This document shows, in pieces, positions 9,114-15,407 of a DNA stretch of 16,729 nt. This DNA is from Arthrobacter sp. (lineage in GTDB: Bacteria > Actinomycetota > Actinomycetes > Actinomycetales > Micrococcaceae). The position numbers and the translations under genes were made by a program. Every line of letters starts with the position of its first letter. The stretch's first letter is position 1. Under the pieces are notes generated by a model. It worked only from the letters and a program-made list of their open reading frames with translations. It was not told where the DNA came from and made no database searches. The DNA is taken from positions 1 through 16,729 of the forward strand of contig JAGLBH010000022.1 of the NCBI GenBank assembly GCA_018260285.1, read 5' to 3'.

Positions 9114-11135
9114 CTACCAGATGGAGACGCGCTCCTCCGAGGCCAGGTACATGCCGTCCCCCGGCTGGGTGCCGAAGGCCTCGTGGAAGGCGTCGATGTT
9201 CTTGGGCGGCTCGTTGGCGCGGAACTCCGCCGGCGAGTGCGGGTCCACCGTGACCTGCTGCCGCGCAGCCTCCGGGCGGGCCTTCGCACGCCAGATCGTG
9301 GCCCACGAGTAGAAGAAGCGCTGGGCTGCCGTCACGCCGTCGATCACGGGGGCGGTCTCCAGCGTGAGCCCGTGGTCCGTGAGGTAGAGCTCGTAGGCCT
9401 TGAGCCCGATGCTCAGGCCGCCGAGGTCGCCGATGTTCTCCCCGAGGGTCAGCTCGCCGTTGACCGAGGCGTCCGGGGCGGCTGCGGGGTGCAGCCCGTC
9501 GAACTGGGCCACGAGGCGCTGGGTGCGCTCGGTGAAGGCCGCCCGGTCGGCGTCGGTCCACCAGTTCTCCAGCTGGCCGTCGCCGTTGTAGCGTGAGCCC
9601 TGGTCGTCGAAGCCGTGGCCGATCTCATGCCCGATCACCGCGCCGATGCCCGCGAAGTTCACGGCCGCATCCGCCTCTGCGTCGAAGAACGGCGGGCGGA
9701 GGATGGCCGCCGGGAAGACGATCTCGTTGGCCGGGGGCATGTAGTAGGCGTTGACCGTCTGCGGGTTCATGAGCCACTCCTTGCCCGTGACGCCCGTGTC
9801 GATCTTCTCGAGCTCGCGGTCCGTGGCGGCCTCGTTGGCCTTCATGGCCGTGCCCAGGAGGCTCTCCGGGTCCACGGTGACGGCCGAGTAGTCCGTCCAC
9901 TCGTCCGGGTAGCCGATCTTGGTGCGGAACTTGCTGAGCTTGACGAGGGCCTTCTCGCGCGTGGCCTCGGACATCCAGTCCAGCCCCGTGATGGACTGCT
10001 CGTAGGCCTTGAGGAGGTAGTCCACGAGCTCGAGCATGGCGGCCTTGTGGCTCTCCGGGAAGTGCTCGGCCACGTAGAGCGCGCCGATGTCCTCCCCGAC
10101 CGCGCCCTCGACGAACGCCACGCCGCGCTTCCACCGCTCGCGCTGCTCGGTGGCCCCCGAGAGGACCCGGCCGTAGAACTCCCAGCTGGAGCGGGAGATC
10201 GCCTTCGAGAGGTAGGGGGCCGCGAAATGGGCCAGGTGGGTCTTGAGCCAGAGCTTCCATGCGGCGAGCGGCTCGCTCGTCAGGAGGGCCTCGACCGTGT
10301 CCAGGGCCTCGGGCTGCCAGACGATGACGGTCTCGCGCTGCTTCTCCGTGGCGCCGGATCCCTCCAGCCAGATGCCCAGGAGCGGCCAGCGGGCGGCGAA
10401 CTCCTCCGAGGTGAAGGGGTTGTGGCGCTTGACGGCGTCTCGGGAGCGCACCTTGTCCCAGTGCCCTGCGGCGATCTTGGTCTCGAGGTCCATGAGGGTG
10501 CCGGGAGCCGCAGGAAGGCCGCCCTCCCCCTCGATGCCCACGAGCGGGTAGAACTCCGCGAGGTGCTGCTGGAACTTCTCGCGGGTCTCGTGGAACTCGG
10601 CCTCGCGGTAGTAGGACTCGTCCGGCAGGGAGAGGCCGCCCTGGACAGTGTAGATGCGGTTGAGCTGGGGGCTGAGGGCGTCGATGCTCACGAACAGGCT
10701 GGCCAGGGATCCGACGCCGGACCGGTGCAGCCTGGCGCTCAGCCGCACGACATCCTCGGAGCTCTCGACGGCCTCGATCTCGGCGAAGAGCGGCGTGAGC
10801 GGCTCGGCGCCCTTCTTCTCGAGGGCCTCCTCGTCCATGAAGAGCCTATAGAGGCTGCCGATGCGACGGGCGCGGGTCGCGGCGGCGTCGTCGTCCTCGG
10901 TGTTGTGGTCCGCATCGGCCTGGGCGGCGGCTCGCTCGATGATCTCGCGGACGGAGGCCTCGGCCTCGTCGCGCAGCTGGAGGAAGGCGCCGTCGGAGCC
11001 GCGGTCCGCGGGGATCTCGTGCGTGGCCAGCCAGCGGCCGTTCGTGTGGAGGAAGAGGCTGTCCTGGACCCGGACGGACTCGTCCCGGTAGGGCAGGAGG
11101 CTGGGGGTCTCGGGGGTGGTCGCATCGTGAGTCAT
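9114..11135 (-). CDS. M13 family zinc metallopeptidase (neprilysin/PepO-like endopeptidase)
   Basis: The protein has 673 aa from ATG 11135. The family hydrolyses oligopeptides using one zinc ion. The zinc motif HEIGH is at 503-507 and the third ligand with its partner Asp is in GENIGD (565-570). Upstream is the substrate-binding NAYYMPPANEIVFPAAIL stretch, and the C-terminus ends in the usual VSIW. Full family length is present. No signal peptide or membrane anchor is seen, unlike mammalian neprilysin, so it is probably cytoplasmic, as for bacterial PepO-type enzymes. The start is chosen because conserved sequence begins here and a TACGAT hexamer lies 7 nt before the ATG without any Shine-Dalgarno sequence, consistent with a leaderless mRNA. 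A longer open frame (to 11417) overlaps the divergent GNAT gene and is rejected. An alternative ATG lies three codons upstream. Confidence 0.94.
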   Translation of the reverse strand: MTHDATTPETPSLLPYRDESVRVQDSLFLHTNGRWLATHEIPADRGSDGAFLQLRDEAEASVREIIERAAAQADADHNTEDDDAAATRARRIGSLYRLFMDEEALEKKGAEPLTPLFAEIEAVESSEDVVRLSARLHRSGVGSLASLFVSIDALSPQLNRIYTVQGGLSLPDESYYREAEFHETREKFQQHLAEFYPLVGIEGEGGLPAAPGTLMDLETKIAAGHWDKVRSRDAVKRHNPFTSEEFAARWPLLGIWLEGSGATEKQRETVIVWQPEALDTVEALLTSEPLAAWKLWLKTHLAHFAAPYLSKAISRSSWEFYGRVLSGATEQRERWKRGVAFVEGAVGEDIGALYVAEHFPESHKAAMLELVDYLLKAYEQSITGLDWMSEATREKALVKLSKFRTKIGYPDEWTDYSAVTVDPESLLGTAMKANEAATDRELEKIDTGVTGKEWLMNPQTVNAYYMPPANEIVFPAAILRPPFFDAEADAAVNFAGIGAVIGHEIGHGFDDQGSRYNGDGQLENWWTDADRAAFTERTQRLVAQFDGLHPAAAPDASVNGELTLGENIGDLGGLSIGLKAYELYLTDHGLTLETAPVIDGVTAAQRFFYSWATIWRAKARPEAARQQVTVDPHSPAEFRANEPPKNIDAFHEAFGTQPGDGMYLASEERVSIW

Positions 11136-11142
11136 GGGCCAC

Positions 11143-11148
11143 ATCGTA
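11143..11148 (-). promoter_or_regulatory. -10 element of the M13 peptidase gene (leaderless start)
   Basis: TACGAT on the minus strand is followed by 7 nt and then the ATG at 11135. This spacing would place the transcription start at or next to the A of the ATG. No convincing -35 hexamer is seen, which is common for actinobacterial promoters. Confidence 0.5.
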
Positions 11149-11202
11149 GCCAGCCCGGCTTGGGGCGAGCTGAGTGAGGCTGCCTGACGGAGAGGGGGTG
11201 TG

Positions 11203-11208
11203 TAGCAT
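11203..11208 (+). promoter_or_regulatory. -10 element of the GNAT gene (leaderless start)
   Basis: TAGCAT is followed by 6 nt and the ATG at 11215. A GAGAGGGGG purine run lies about 19 nt upstream, too far to act as a ribosome binding site. The element mirrors the one for the divergent peptidase gene 55 bp away. Confidence 0.5.
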
Positions 11209-11214
11209 GGCGTG

Positions 11215-11862
11215 ATGGAACCCATTGACTTCTCCAAACCGCCTGTTCTCAAGGGCGACGGATTCACCCTGCGCCCGCACCGCCCCGAGGATGCCCAGGG
11301 GGTGTACGAGCGCTGCATCGACCCGGCAGCGCTGGCCTGGACCTCCATTCCGCGGGAGTACACGCTGGAGATGGCCGCCTCGTACATCGAGGAGTTGAAC
11401 AGCGGGGAGAGCAGCACCTGGAGCTGGGCCCTCGAGGTTGACGGCTCCTATGCGGGCACCCTCGACCTGCGCTTTGCCGGGACCGCTCAGGACTGGGCCG
11501 CCGAAGAGGGCGAGATGGCGGACGAGCTGGCCCATCGGCGTGCGGAGGCAGCGCAGTTCGGCAGCCGCATGCCCGTGCCCACCGCGAGCCTGGGGTACGT
11601 GGTGCACCCCGCCTTCCGGGGGCGCGGGCTCATGGGTCAGGCCGTGCGACTCGCAGTGGACGAGGCATTCCGGCGCGCCCTGGTGGAGCGCATCCTCTGG
11701 CAGGCCGCCGTGGGCAACTGGGGCTCCTTCAAGACAGTTCAGGCCGCCGGCTTCCCCGACTTCCTCGAGGTTCCGGCCCTGCTGGGCGAGCGCGGCCTGC
11801 GCCTGGACGGGTGGGTCTCCGTGCTCACCCGCGACGCCTGGGCGGCGGGCCGGGGCGCGTAG
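11215..11862 (+). CDS. GNAT family N-acetyltransferase (RimJ/RimL-like)
   Basis: The 215-aa protein transfers an acetyl group from acetyl-CoA to an unknown amine, probably a protein N-terminus or small molecule. It starts with the typical LKGDGFTLRPHRPEDAQGV strand and helix. The acetyl-CoA pyrophosphate loop is at RGRGLMG (135-141), after the LGYVVHP strand. The later AVGNWGSFKTVQAAGF (165-180) matches the motif B region with its conserved Asn. About 35 Ala/Glu-rich residues (89-123) are inserted between the central strands, longer than in many relatives. ATG 11215 is preferred over GTG 11212 because of the -10 spacing. It is divergent from the M13 gene and followed by two palindromic repeats. 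Confidence 0.88.
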   Translation: MEPIDFSKPPVLKGDGFTLRPHRPEDAQGVYERCIDPAALAWTSIPREYTLEMAASYIEELNSGESSTWSWALEVDGSYAGTLDLRFAGTAQDWAAEEGEMADELAHRRAEAAQFGSRMPVPTASLGYVVHPAFRGRGLMGQAVRLAVDEAFRRALVERILWQAAVGNWGSFKTVQAAGFPDFLEVPALLGERGLRLDGWVSVLTRDAWAAGRGA

Positions 11863-11895
11863 GCGGCCCACCCCACCCCACCACCCAGGCGATTT

Positions 11896-11944
11896 TGGGT
11901 CTTAAGGGGCGGCTCAGAGCAGTTGAGCCGCCCCTTAAGACCCA
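11896..11944 (+). repeat. Palindromic repeat, copy 1
   Basis: Perfect 21-bp arms (11896-11916 and 11924-11944) flank the 7-nt loop GAGCAGT. The inner stem is GGGGCGGCTCA / TGAGCCGCCCC. It lies 33 bp after the GNAT stop. No T-run follows on either strand, so it is not a classical intrinsic terminator, though the stem could still stop or protect RNA. The right flank ACCCACTTTCC is shared with copy 3. Confidence 0.85.
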
Positions 11945-12007
11945 CTTTCCGGGAGAGAGCTGCAAGGCCATCCCGAGACCCAACACCGCCCGAGCCGCCC
12001 TCACGAT

Positions 12008-12060
12008 TTTGGGGCGAACGGGGCGGCTCAGAGCGGTTGAGCCGCCCCCTTCGCCCCAAA
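12008..12060 (+). repeat. Palindromic repeat, copy 2
   Basis: Arms of 23 nt (12008-12030 and 12038-12060) pair with one mismatch around the loop GAGCGGT. The inner 11 bp (GGGGCGGCTCA) are identical to copy 1, while the outer arms differ (TTTGGGGCGAA). The orientation, judged by the loop, is the same as copies 1 and 3. The left flank CGATTTTGGG is shared with copy 1. Confidence 0.85.
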
Positions 12061-12160
12061 GTTCCCAGCATGGGTCCGGGCAAGAACGGGTGCAGCAGTG
12101 CACTGCGCTCATCTTCCGCACGACCAGACCCGCCCATCACCCGACATCACGGCTTAGGCC

Positions 12161-12190
12161 TTGACACTCCAACCTCTTCCATGGTTCATT
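12161..12190 (+). promoter_or_regulatory. Promoter of the GntR-ABC operon
   Basis: TTGACA at 12161-12166 is a perfect -35 box. At 18 bp spacing the -10 is TTCATT (12185-12190), which is poor, so the promoter may be weak or need a bound regulator. The stretch 11863-12281 holds no gene. It contains two palindromic repeats, a 12-bp perfect palindrome (12095-12106), this promoter and the operator. Confidence 0.5.
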
Positions 12191-12204
12191 AGTTGAGTAA
12201 CTAA
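12189..12204. promoter_or_regulatory. Candidate YtrA-type operator
   Basis: TTAGTT-GAGT-AACTAA is an inverted repeat with 6-bp arms that overlaps the expected -10/start region. A central TAGTT...AACTA resembles operators of YtrA-subfamily GntR repressors, which control their own operon. The identification rests on position and symmetry. Confidence 0.5.
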
Positions 12205-12241
12205 CCAAAGAAGCGGGATCTCGCGAACCCCGCCTTCTTCC

Positions 12242-12257
12242 GGATGTGCGCACATCC
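12242..12257. promoter_or_regulatory. 16-bp perfect palindrome in the gntR leader
   Basis: GGATGTGCGCACATCC is fully symmetric and lies 15 bp before the AGGAGG ribosome binding site of the regulator gene. Just upstream, AAGAAG-CGGG / CCCGC-CTTCTT (about 12207-12238) can form a further bulged hairpin. It may be a second operator or an RNA structure in the leader. Confidence 0.4.
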
Positions 12258-12281
12258 ACCCTCAACCACCCAGGAGGCAGC

Positions 12282-12641
12282 GTGCTCGACGATGGCCGCC
12301 CGCTTTTCATCCAGATCGCCGAATTGATTGAAGGCGGCATTCTGGACGGCACATACCCCGAAGAAACAGCGGTCCCGTCGACCAATGAGCTCGCCGCCTT
12401 CCTCCGCATCAATCCAGCAACGGCCGGAAAGGGTCTCAACAGGCTGGTTGAAGCGGGGGTCCTCTACAAGAAGAGAGGGATCGGCATGTTTGTCGCTCCA
12501 GGGTCTCGCGACGCGCTTATCGCCCGCCGCCGCACCCAATTCGCTGCTGAATACATCACCCCCCTCGTGAAAGAGGCCTCCAAGCTGGGCCTCTCCACGC
12601 GCGACCTCGCCGCGATGATCGAACAGGAGGCCTCGTCATGA
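12282..12641 (+). CDS. GntR family transcriptional regulator, YtrA subfamily
   Basis: The 119-aa DNA-binding repressor has an N-terminal winged helix (RPLFIQIAELIEGGILDGTY at 6-25; recognition region PSTNELAAFLRINPATAGKGL at 32-52; wing KKRGIGMFV) and only a short helical C-terminus of about 45 residues. This is the YtrA layout without a large ligand domain. GTG 12282 is chosen because AGGAGG lies 4 nt upstream and conserved sequence begins here; an earlier GTG at 12246 lies inside the palindrome. Its stop overlaps the ABC ATPase start by 4 nt (ATGA), so the genes are co-translated. YtrA-type regulators usually repress the adjacent ABC transporter until envelope stress or an antibiotic is present; this is inference here. 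Confidence 0.88.
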   Translation: MLDDGRPLFIQIAELIEGGILDGTYPEETAVPSTNELAAFLRINPATAGKGLNRLVEAGVLYKKRGIGMFVAPGSRDALIARRRTQFAAEYITPLVKEASKLGLSTRDLAAMIEQEASS

Positions 12642-13537
12642 GCGCCTTCGCCCTTGAGACCCGCAGCCTGACGAAACAGATTCCCGGCGGATACGCACTC
12701 CAGGACGTCAGCCTTCAGCTCGAAGAAGGGCGCGTCTACGGGCTTCTCGGCCGCAACGGTGCGGGGAAGTCCACGCTCCTGCAGCTGGTCTCCGGGCTCG
12801 TCTTTCCCTCGGCCGGCTCATGCCGCGTTTTCGGGGAAGACCCTCTGGAGAACCCAGCCGTCCTGAGCCGCATGTGCTTTGTCCAAGAGTCCGCGAAATA
12901 CCCGGAGACATTCAAGGCAAAAGAGATCCTGGCCCTGGCGGCGGGGGTCTACCCGAACTGGGATCAGGAGTTGGCCTCCCGTCTCATTGAGGCCTTTCGG
13001 GTCCCCCTCAAGACGACGGTGAAAAAGCTCTCCCGAGGCCAGCACAGTGCGATCGGCGTGGTCATCGGCCTGGCTGCGCGGGCGCCGCTCACAATCTTCG
13101 ACGAACCCTATATCGGCCTGGATGCCAGCGCGCGCCAGCTTTTCTACGATTCCCTCCTCCAGGACCTCGCTATCTGCCCGCGCACTGTCCTCTTGTCAAC
13201 GCATCACATTGATGAGGCAGCCAATCTGCTGGAAAGCGTCATCATCCTGAGGGAAGGGCGCCTTCTGATCCACGAGGACACCGACACGCTCCGCGAACGA
13301 GCCCTGACTTTATCCGGGCCTTCCGACGGCATGGAGCGCTTTCTCGCTCGGCACGCACCTTTGCGGACTGACCGCTTGGGCCGGCATATGACCGCCTCGG
13401 TCTTCATTCCTCCGGAGGACTCCCTCCCCACCGCGCACGACGACGCCCAGCTCAACGGCCTCTTCTACGCACCGCTAGGGCTCCAAGACCTCGTGGTGGG
13501 CCTCACTGAGCCTGCGCTTCCCCGAAAGGACTCCTGA
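12638..13537 (+). CDS. ABC transporter ATP-binding protein
   Basis: The 299-aa cytoplasmic ATPase powers the adjacent permease. It has Walker A GRNGAGKST (38-46), the Q-loop Gln83 in FVQES, a signature LSRGQ (131-135, with Arg where the consensus has Gly), Walker B LTIFDEP (151-157) and the switch His in STHH (187-190). About 90 residues follow the ATPase core, as in exporters of the YtrB/drug-exporter class. It overlaps the regulator gene by 4 nt and is followed after 3 nt by the permease gene. An antibiotic-responsive or peptide-exporting role fits the regulator type, but the substrate cannot be inferred. Confidence 0.92.
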   Translation: MSAFALETRSLTKQIPGGYALQDVSLQLEEGRVYGLLGRNGAGKSTLLQLVSGLVFPSAGSCRVFGEDPLENPAVLSRMCFVQESAKYPETFKAKEILALAAGVYPNWDQELASRLIEAFRVPLKTTVKKLSRGQHSAIGVVIGLAARAPLTIFDEPYIGLDASARQLFYDSLLQDLAICPRTVLLSTHHIDEAANLLESVIILREGRLLIHEDTDTLRERALTLSGPSDGMERFLARHAPLRTDRLGRHMTASVFIPPEDSLPTAHDDAQLNGLFYAPLGLQDLVVGLTEPALPRKDS

Positions 13538-13540
13538 CCA

Positions 13541-14263
13541 ATGCGTTGGACATCAATCACCAGTGTTCAGAAGGCCACCCTGCGACTGGGTCTCATCACG
13601 TTGGGGTCCACTCTCGGAATGGCCCTGGGAATGCTCGCCGTGTTCAATCTCGCAGCTCATCTGTTCATGAGCACTGAATCGTTCTCCAACTTCCAGAACG
13701 GCTTCCGCGCAGGAGGAGCGCTCACGTGCATTCTCGCCCCAGCCGGCGTCGTGGGCATGTATGCAGGTCGCGAATTTCTGCGCCTCTCGCTGCAGATGGG
13801 GCTGAGCCGGAAGGAGCAGTTTGTCGGGGGATCTCTGTCTCAGATGGTCATGTCACTGATCATCGCCGCCATTGCAACCGGAGGGCGGGAAGCGGAGCGC
13901 CTCACCCATGGATGGGGGATAGAACTGCATTTTTTCGACGTGAACATGATTGAAGCACTGTCTGGGCACCACCTCTTCGCTGGCTTCTTCTTCACCGCGC
14001 TGGCTCTTTCCTTCCTGGTCAGCTCGATCACTGTCGCAGTGGGCCGCTGGGGAATGAAGGCCTTCTACTGGACCGCCAGTATGGTTTTTCTGCTCTCGAT
14101 CACCGTTGTTTTTCTTTTCACCCTCCACCCCCAGATCGGCCCTGATGTGCTGCGGATTGCCAGCGAGAACAACGGAACATGGTCCTGGGCAGCTCTCATC
14201 GCACTCGTGGCATTCTTTGCCAGCATTCACGGGAGCATCCTCAGCACGTTCGAGCTCCGCTGA
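13541..14263 (+). CDS. ABC transporter permease (six predicted membrane segments)
   Basis: The 240-aa integral membrane protein has hydrophobic segments at about 15-40, 57-77, 95-113, 144-168, 172-195 and 213-235, fitting the ABC-2-like permeases paired with YtrA-regulated ATPases. The cytoplasmic stretch REFLRLSLQMGLSRKEQF (77-94) resembles the coupling region seen in such permeases (R-x4-G-xSRxxF). AAAGGA lies about 10 nt before the ATG, inside the end of the ATPase gene. It is the last gene of the operon; palindromic repeat copy 3 follows 51 bp after its stop. Sequence conservation in this class is low, so the call rests on context and topology. Confidence 0.8.
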   Translation: MRWTSITSVQKATLRLGLITLGSTLGMALGMLAVFNLAAHLFMSTESFSNFQNGFRAGGALTCILAPAGVVGMYAGREFLRLSLQMGLSRKEQFVGGSLSQMVMSLIIAAIATGGREAERLTHGWGIELHFFDVNMIEALSGHHLFAGFFFTALALSFLVSSITVAVGRWGMKAFYWTASMVFLLSITVVFLFTLHPQIGPDVLRIASENNGTWSWAALIALVAFFASIHGSILSTFELR

Positions 14264-14314
14264 GCTTCCGGGTCTGCCTGCCCCTCTCGCCGCCGGGAGC
14301 GCGCCGAGGCGATG

Positions 14315-14363
14315 TTGGGGCGAAGGGACGGCTCAGAGCGGTTGAGCCGCCCCTTTAGACCCA
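14315..14363 (+). repeat. Palindromic repeat, copy 3 (hybrid arms)
   Basis: Arms 14315-14335 and 14343-14363 surround the loop GAGCGGT. The inner 13 bp pair with one mismatch (AAGGG(A/G)CGGCTCA), but the outer parts do not. The left arm matches copy 2 (TTGGGGCGAA) and the right arm and flank match copy 1 (AGACCCACTTTCC). The rest of 14264-14496 holds no gene; a small inverted repeat GATCAG-N11-CTGATC is seen at about 14439-14461. Confidence 0.8.
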
Positions 14364-14496
14364 CTTTCCACAGGGGGGCATGGGAAGAGGCGGTGAGTGA
14401 GGCAGCCGACATTGCCTCTTGTCCTCCCACTCGGTGAGGATCAGAATGAGATCACCTGATCGGCGCTCCCTGTGCCGCAGGCTGGAAAGGACCATC

Positions 14497-14751
14497 ATGC
14501 GTGCAGACCCTCTCGTGCTTCTCGTCACTCGAGTCGCCATCGCGGCAGTGTTTCTCCTCGCCCTCTGCAGTCTCGGAATCGCGTTCATCAGCGCGGTGAG
14601 CCCCGAGACTTTCGCACCCCAGGGTTTCACGGTCACTCCTGTGCAGGGCATGGGCGGCTATCTCTCCCTCCTCGCTGTTCCCTTCCTCCTCACGGCGGTG
14701 ACGGGGGCAGCCCTGTGGTGGTCACTTCGCCGCGTGAGCGCCCGCGCGTAA
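14497..14751 (+). CDS. Small membrane protein of unknown function, two predicted helices
   Basis: The 84-aa product has hydrophobic segments at about 7-32 and 52-76, a polar loop between them ([20 protein letters not shown]) and a basic end (SLRRVSARA) expected in the cytoplasm. ATG 14497 is preferred because AAAGGA lies 6 nt upstream; the open frame extends to 14419 but the added residues are Arg-rich and unlike a real N-terminus. It precedes the glutathione peroxidase gene by 98 nt on the same strand and could share its transcript. I do not recognise the family. Confidence 0.6.
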   Translation: MRADPLVLLVTRVAIAAVFLLALCSLGIAFISAVSPETFAPQGFTVTPVQGMGGYLSLLAVPFLLTAVTGAALWWSLRRVSARA

Positions 14752-14780
14752 CCCTCCGCACTGAAGAGGCGTTCGGCCAG

Positions 14781-14821
14781 AATCCCAGGCAAGCCCCAGA
14801 GTTGCGGAGCACACTGGGATT
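14781..14821 (+). promoter_or_regulatory. Inverted repeat upstream of the glutathione peroxidase gene
   Basis: AATCCCAG (14781-14788) and CTGGGATT (14814-14821) are perfect inverted 8-mers separated by 25 nt, ending 28 nt before the peroxidase start. They could form a stem in the leader or a spaced binding site. The role is unknown. Confidence 0.3.
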
Positions 14822-14849
14822 CAGACCTCACACGATTGAAAGGCGCACC

Positions 14850-15332
14850 ATGACTACGCTTCACGATTTCACAGCCACAACTCTCACCGGCCAGGAGAAG
14901 AGCCTTGCAGACTATGCGGGAAAGGTGGTCGTCGTCGTCAACACGGCGAGCAAGTGCGGCCTGACCCCGCAGTTCGAGGGCCTCCAGGCGCTCTACGCGG
15001 AGTTCAAGGATCAGGGCCTCGAGATTCTGGGCTTCCCGTGCAACCAGTTTGCCAGCCAGGAACCAGGGACCGCAGAAGAAGCCGGCGAATTCTGCCAGCG
15101 GAATTACGGCGTGGATTTCCCGATGTTCGAGAAGGTGGACGTCAACGGCTCCGATGCCCATCCGCTGTGGAAGTGGCTGCGCGATGAGAAGAAGGGCCTT
15201 CTCGGTGGCGCGATCAAATGGAATTTCACGAAATTCATCGTCGGCAAGGACGGCCAGGTCATTGAGCGGGTCGCGCCCACCACTGCGCCTGACGCCATGC
15301 GCGAGGACATCATCAAGGCCCTCGCCGCTTGA
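14850..15332 (+). CDS. Glutathione peroxidase family protein, probably thioredoxin-dependent
   Basis: The 160-aa cytoplasmic peroxidase reduces hydrogen peroxide and organic hydroperoxides. ATG 14850 has GAAAGG 7 nt upstream; the longer frame upstream is not coding. The peroxidatic Cys36 is in [11 protein letters not shown], and the catalytic partners are Gln70 (NQFASQEPG), Trp124 and Asn125 (KWNFTKF). Cysteines at 36, 64 and 82 coincide with those of yeast Gpx3, in which Cys36 and Cys82 form the disulfide reduced by thioredoxin. Actinobacteria generally lack glutathione and use mycothiol, so a thioredoxin- or mycothiol-linked enzyme is more likely than a true glutathione peroxidase. The length is normal for the short monomeric form. 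It is convergent with the SMI1-domain gene. Confidence 0.94.
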   Translation: MTTLHDFTATTLTGQEKSLADYAGKVVVVVNTASKCGLTPQFEGLQALYAEFKDQGLEILGFPCNQFASQEPGTAEEAGEFCQRNYGVDFPMFEKVDVNGSDAHPLWKWLRDEKKGLLGGAIKWNFTKFIVGKDGQVIERVAPTTAPDAMREDIIKALAA

Positions 15333-15337
15333 CAGGT

Positions 15338-15372
15338 CACAGCAGCGGATGCTGCGTCATTCCGCCGCTGTG
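15338..15372. terminator. Stem-loop between convergent genes, possible bidirectional terminator
   Basis: CACAGCAGCGG (15338-15348) and CCGCCGCTGTG (15362-15372) pair over 11 bp with one mismatch and a 13-nt loop. It lies 5 nt after the peroxidase stop and 35 bp from the stop of the convergent gene. No T-run follows on either strand, so efficiency is uncertain. Confidence 0.4.
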
Positions 15373-15407
15373 AAACCCTTCATGGACGTTGATGGGATGC
15401 GTGCTGC

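Noticed and set aside
8041..9312. A 423-codon frame starting with ATG right after AAGGGGGG, overlapping the hydrolase
   Set aside because: The product is Arg/Pro/Gly-rich without structure, while the neighbouring frame encodes an intact alpha/beta hydrolase fold.
9615..11177. A 520-codon plus-strand open frame antisense to the M13 peptidase
   Set aside because: No recognisable motifs and composition of an antisense shadow; the peptidase gene with HEIGH and GENIGD occupies the other strand.
11896..12060. The two strong hairpins as classical intrinsic terminators of the GNAT gene
   Set aside because: Neither is followed by a T-run on either strand, and a third copy occurs elsewhere with the same loop and flanks, so they are better described as a repeat family.
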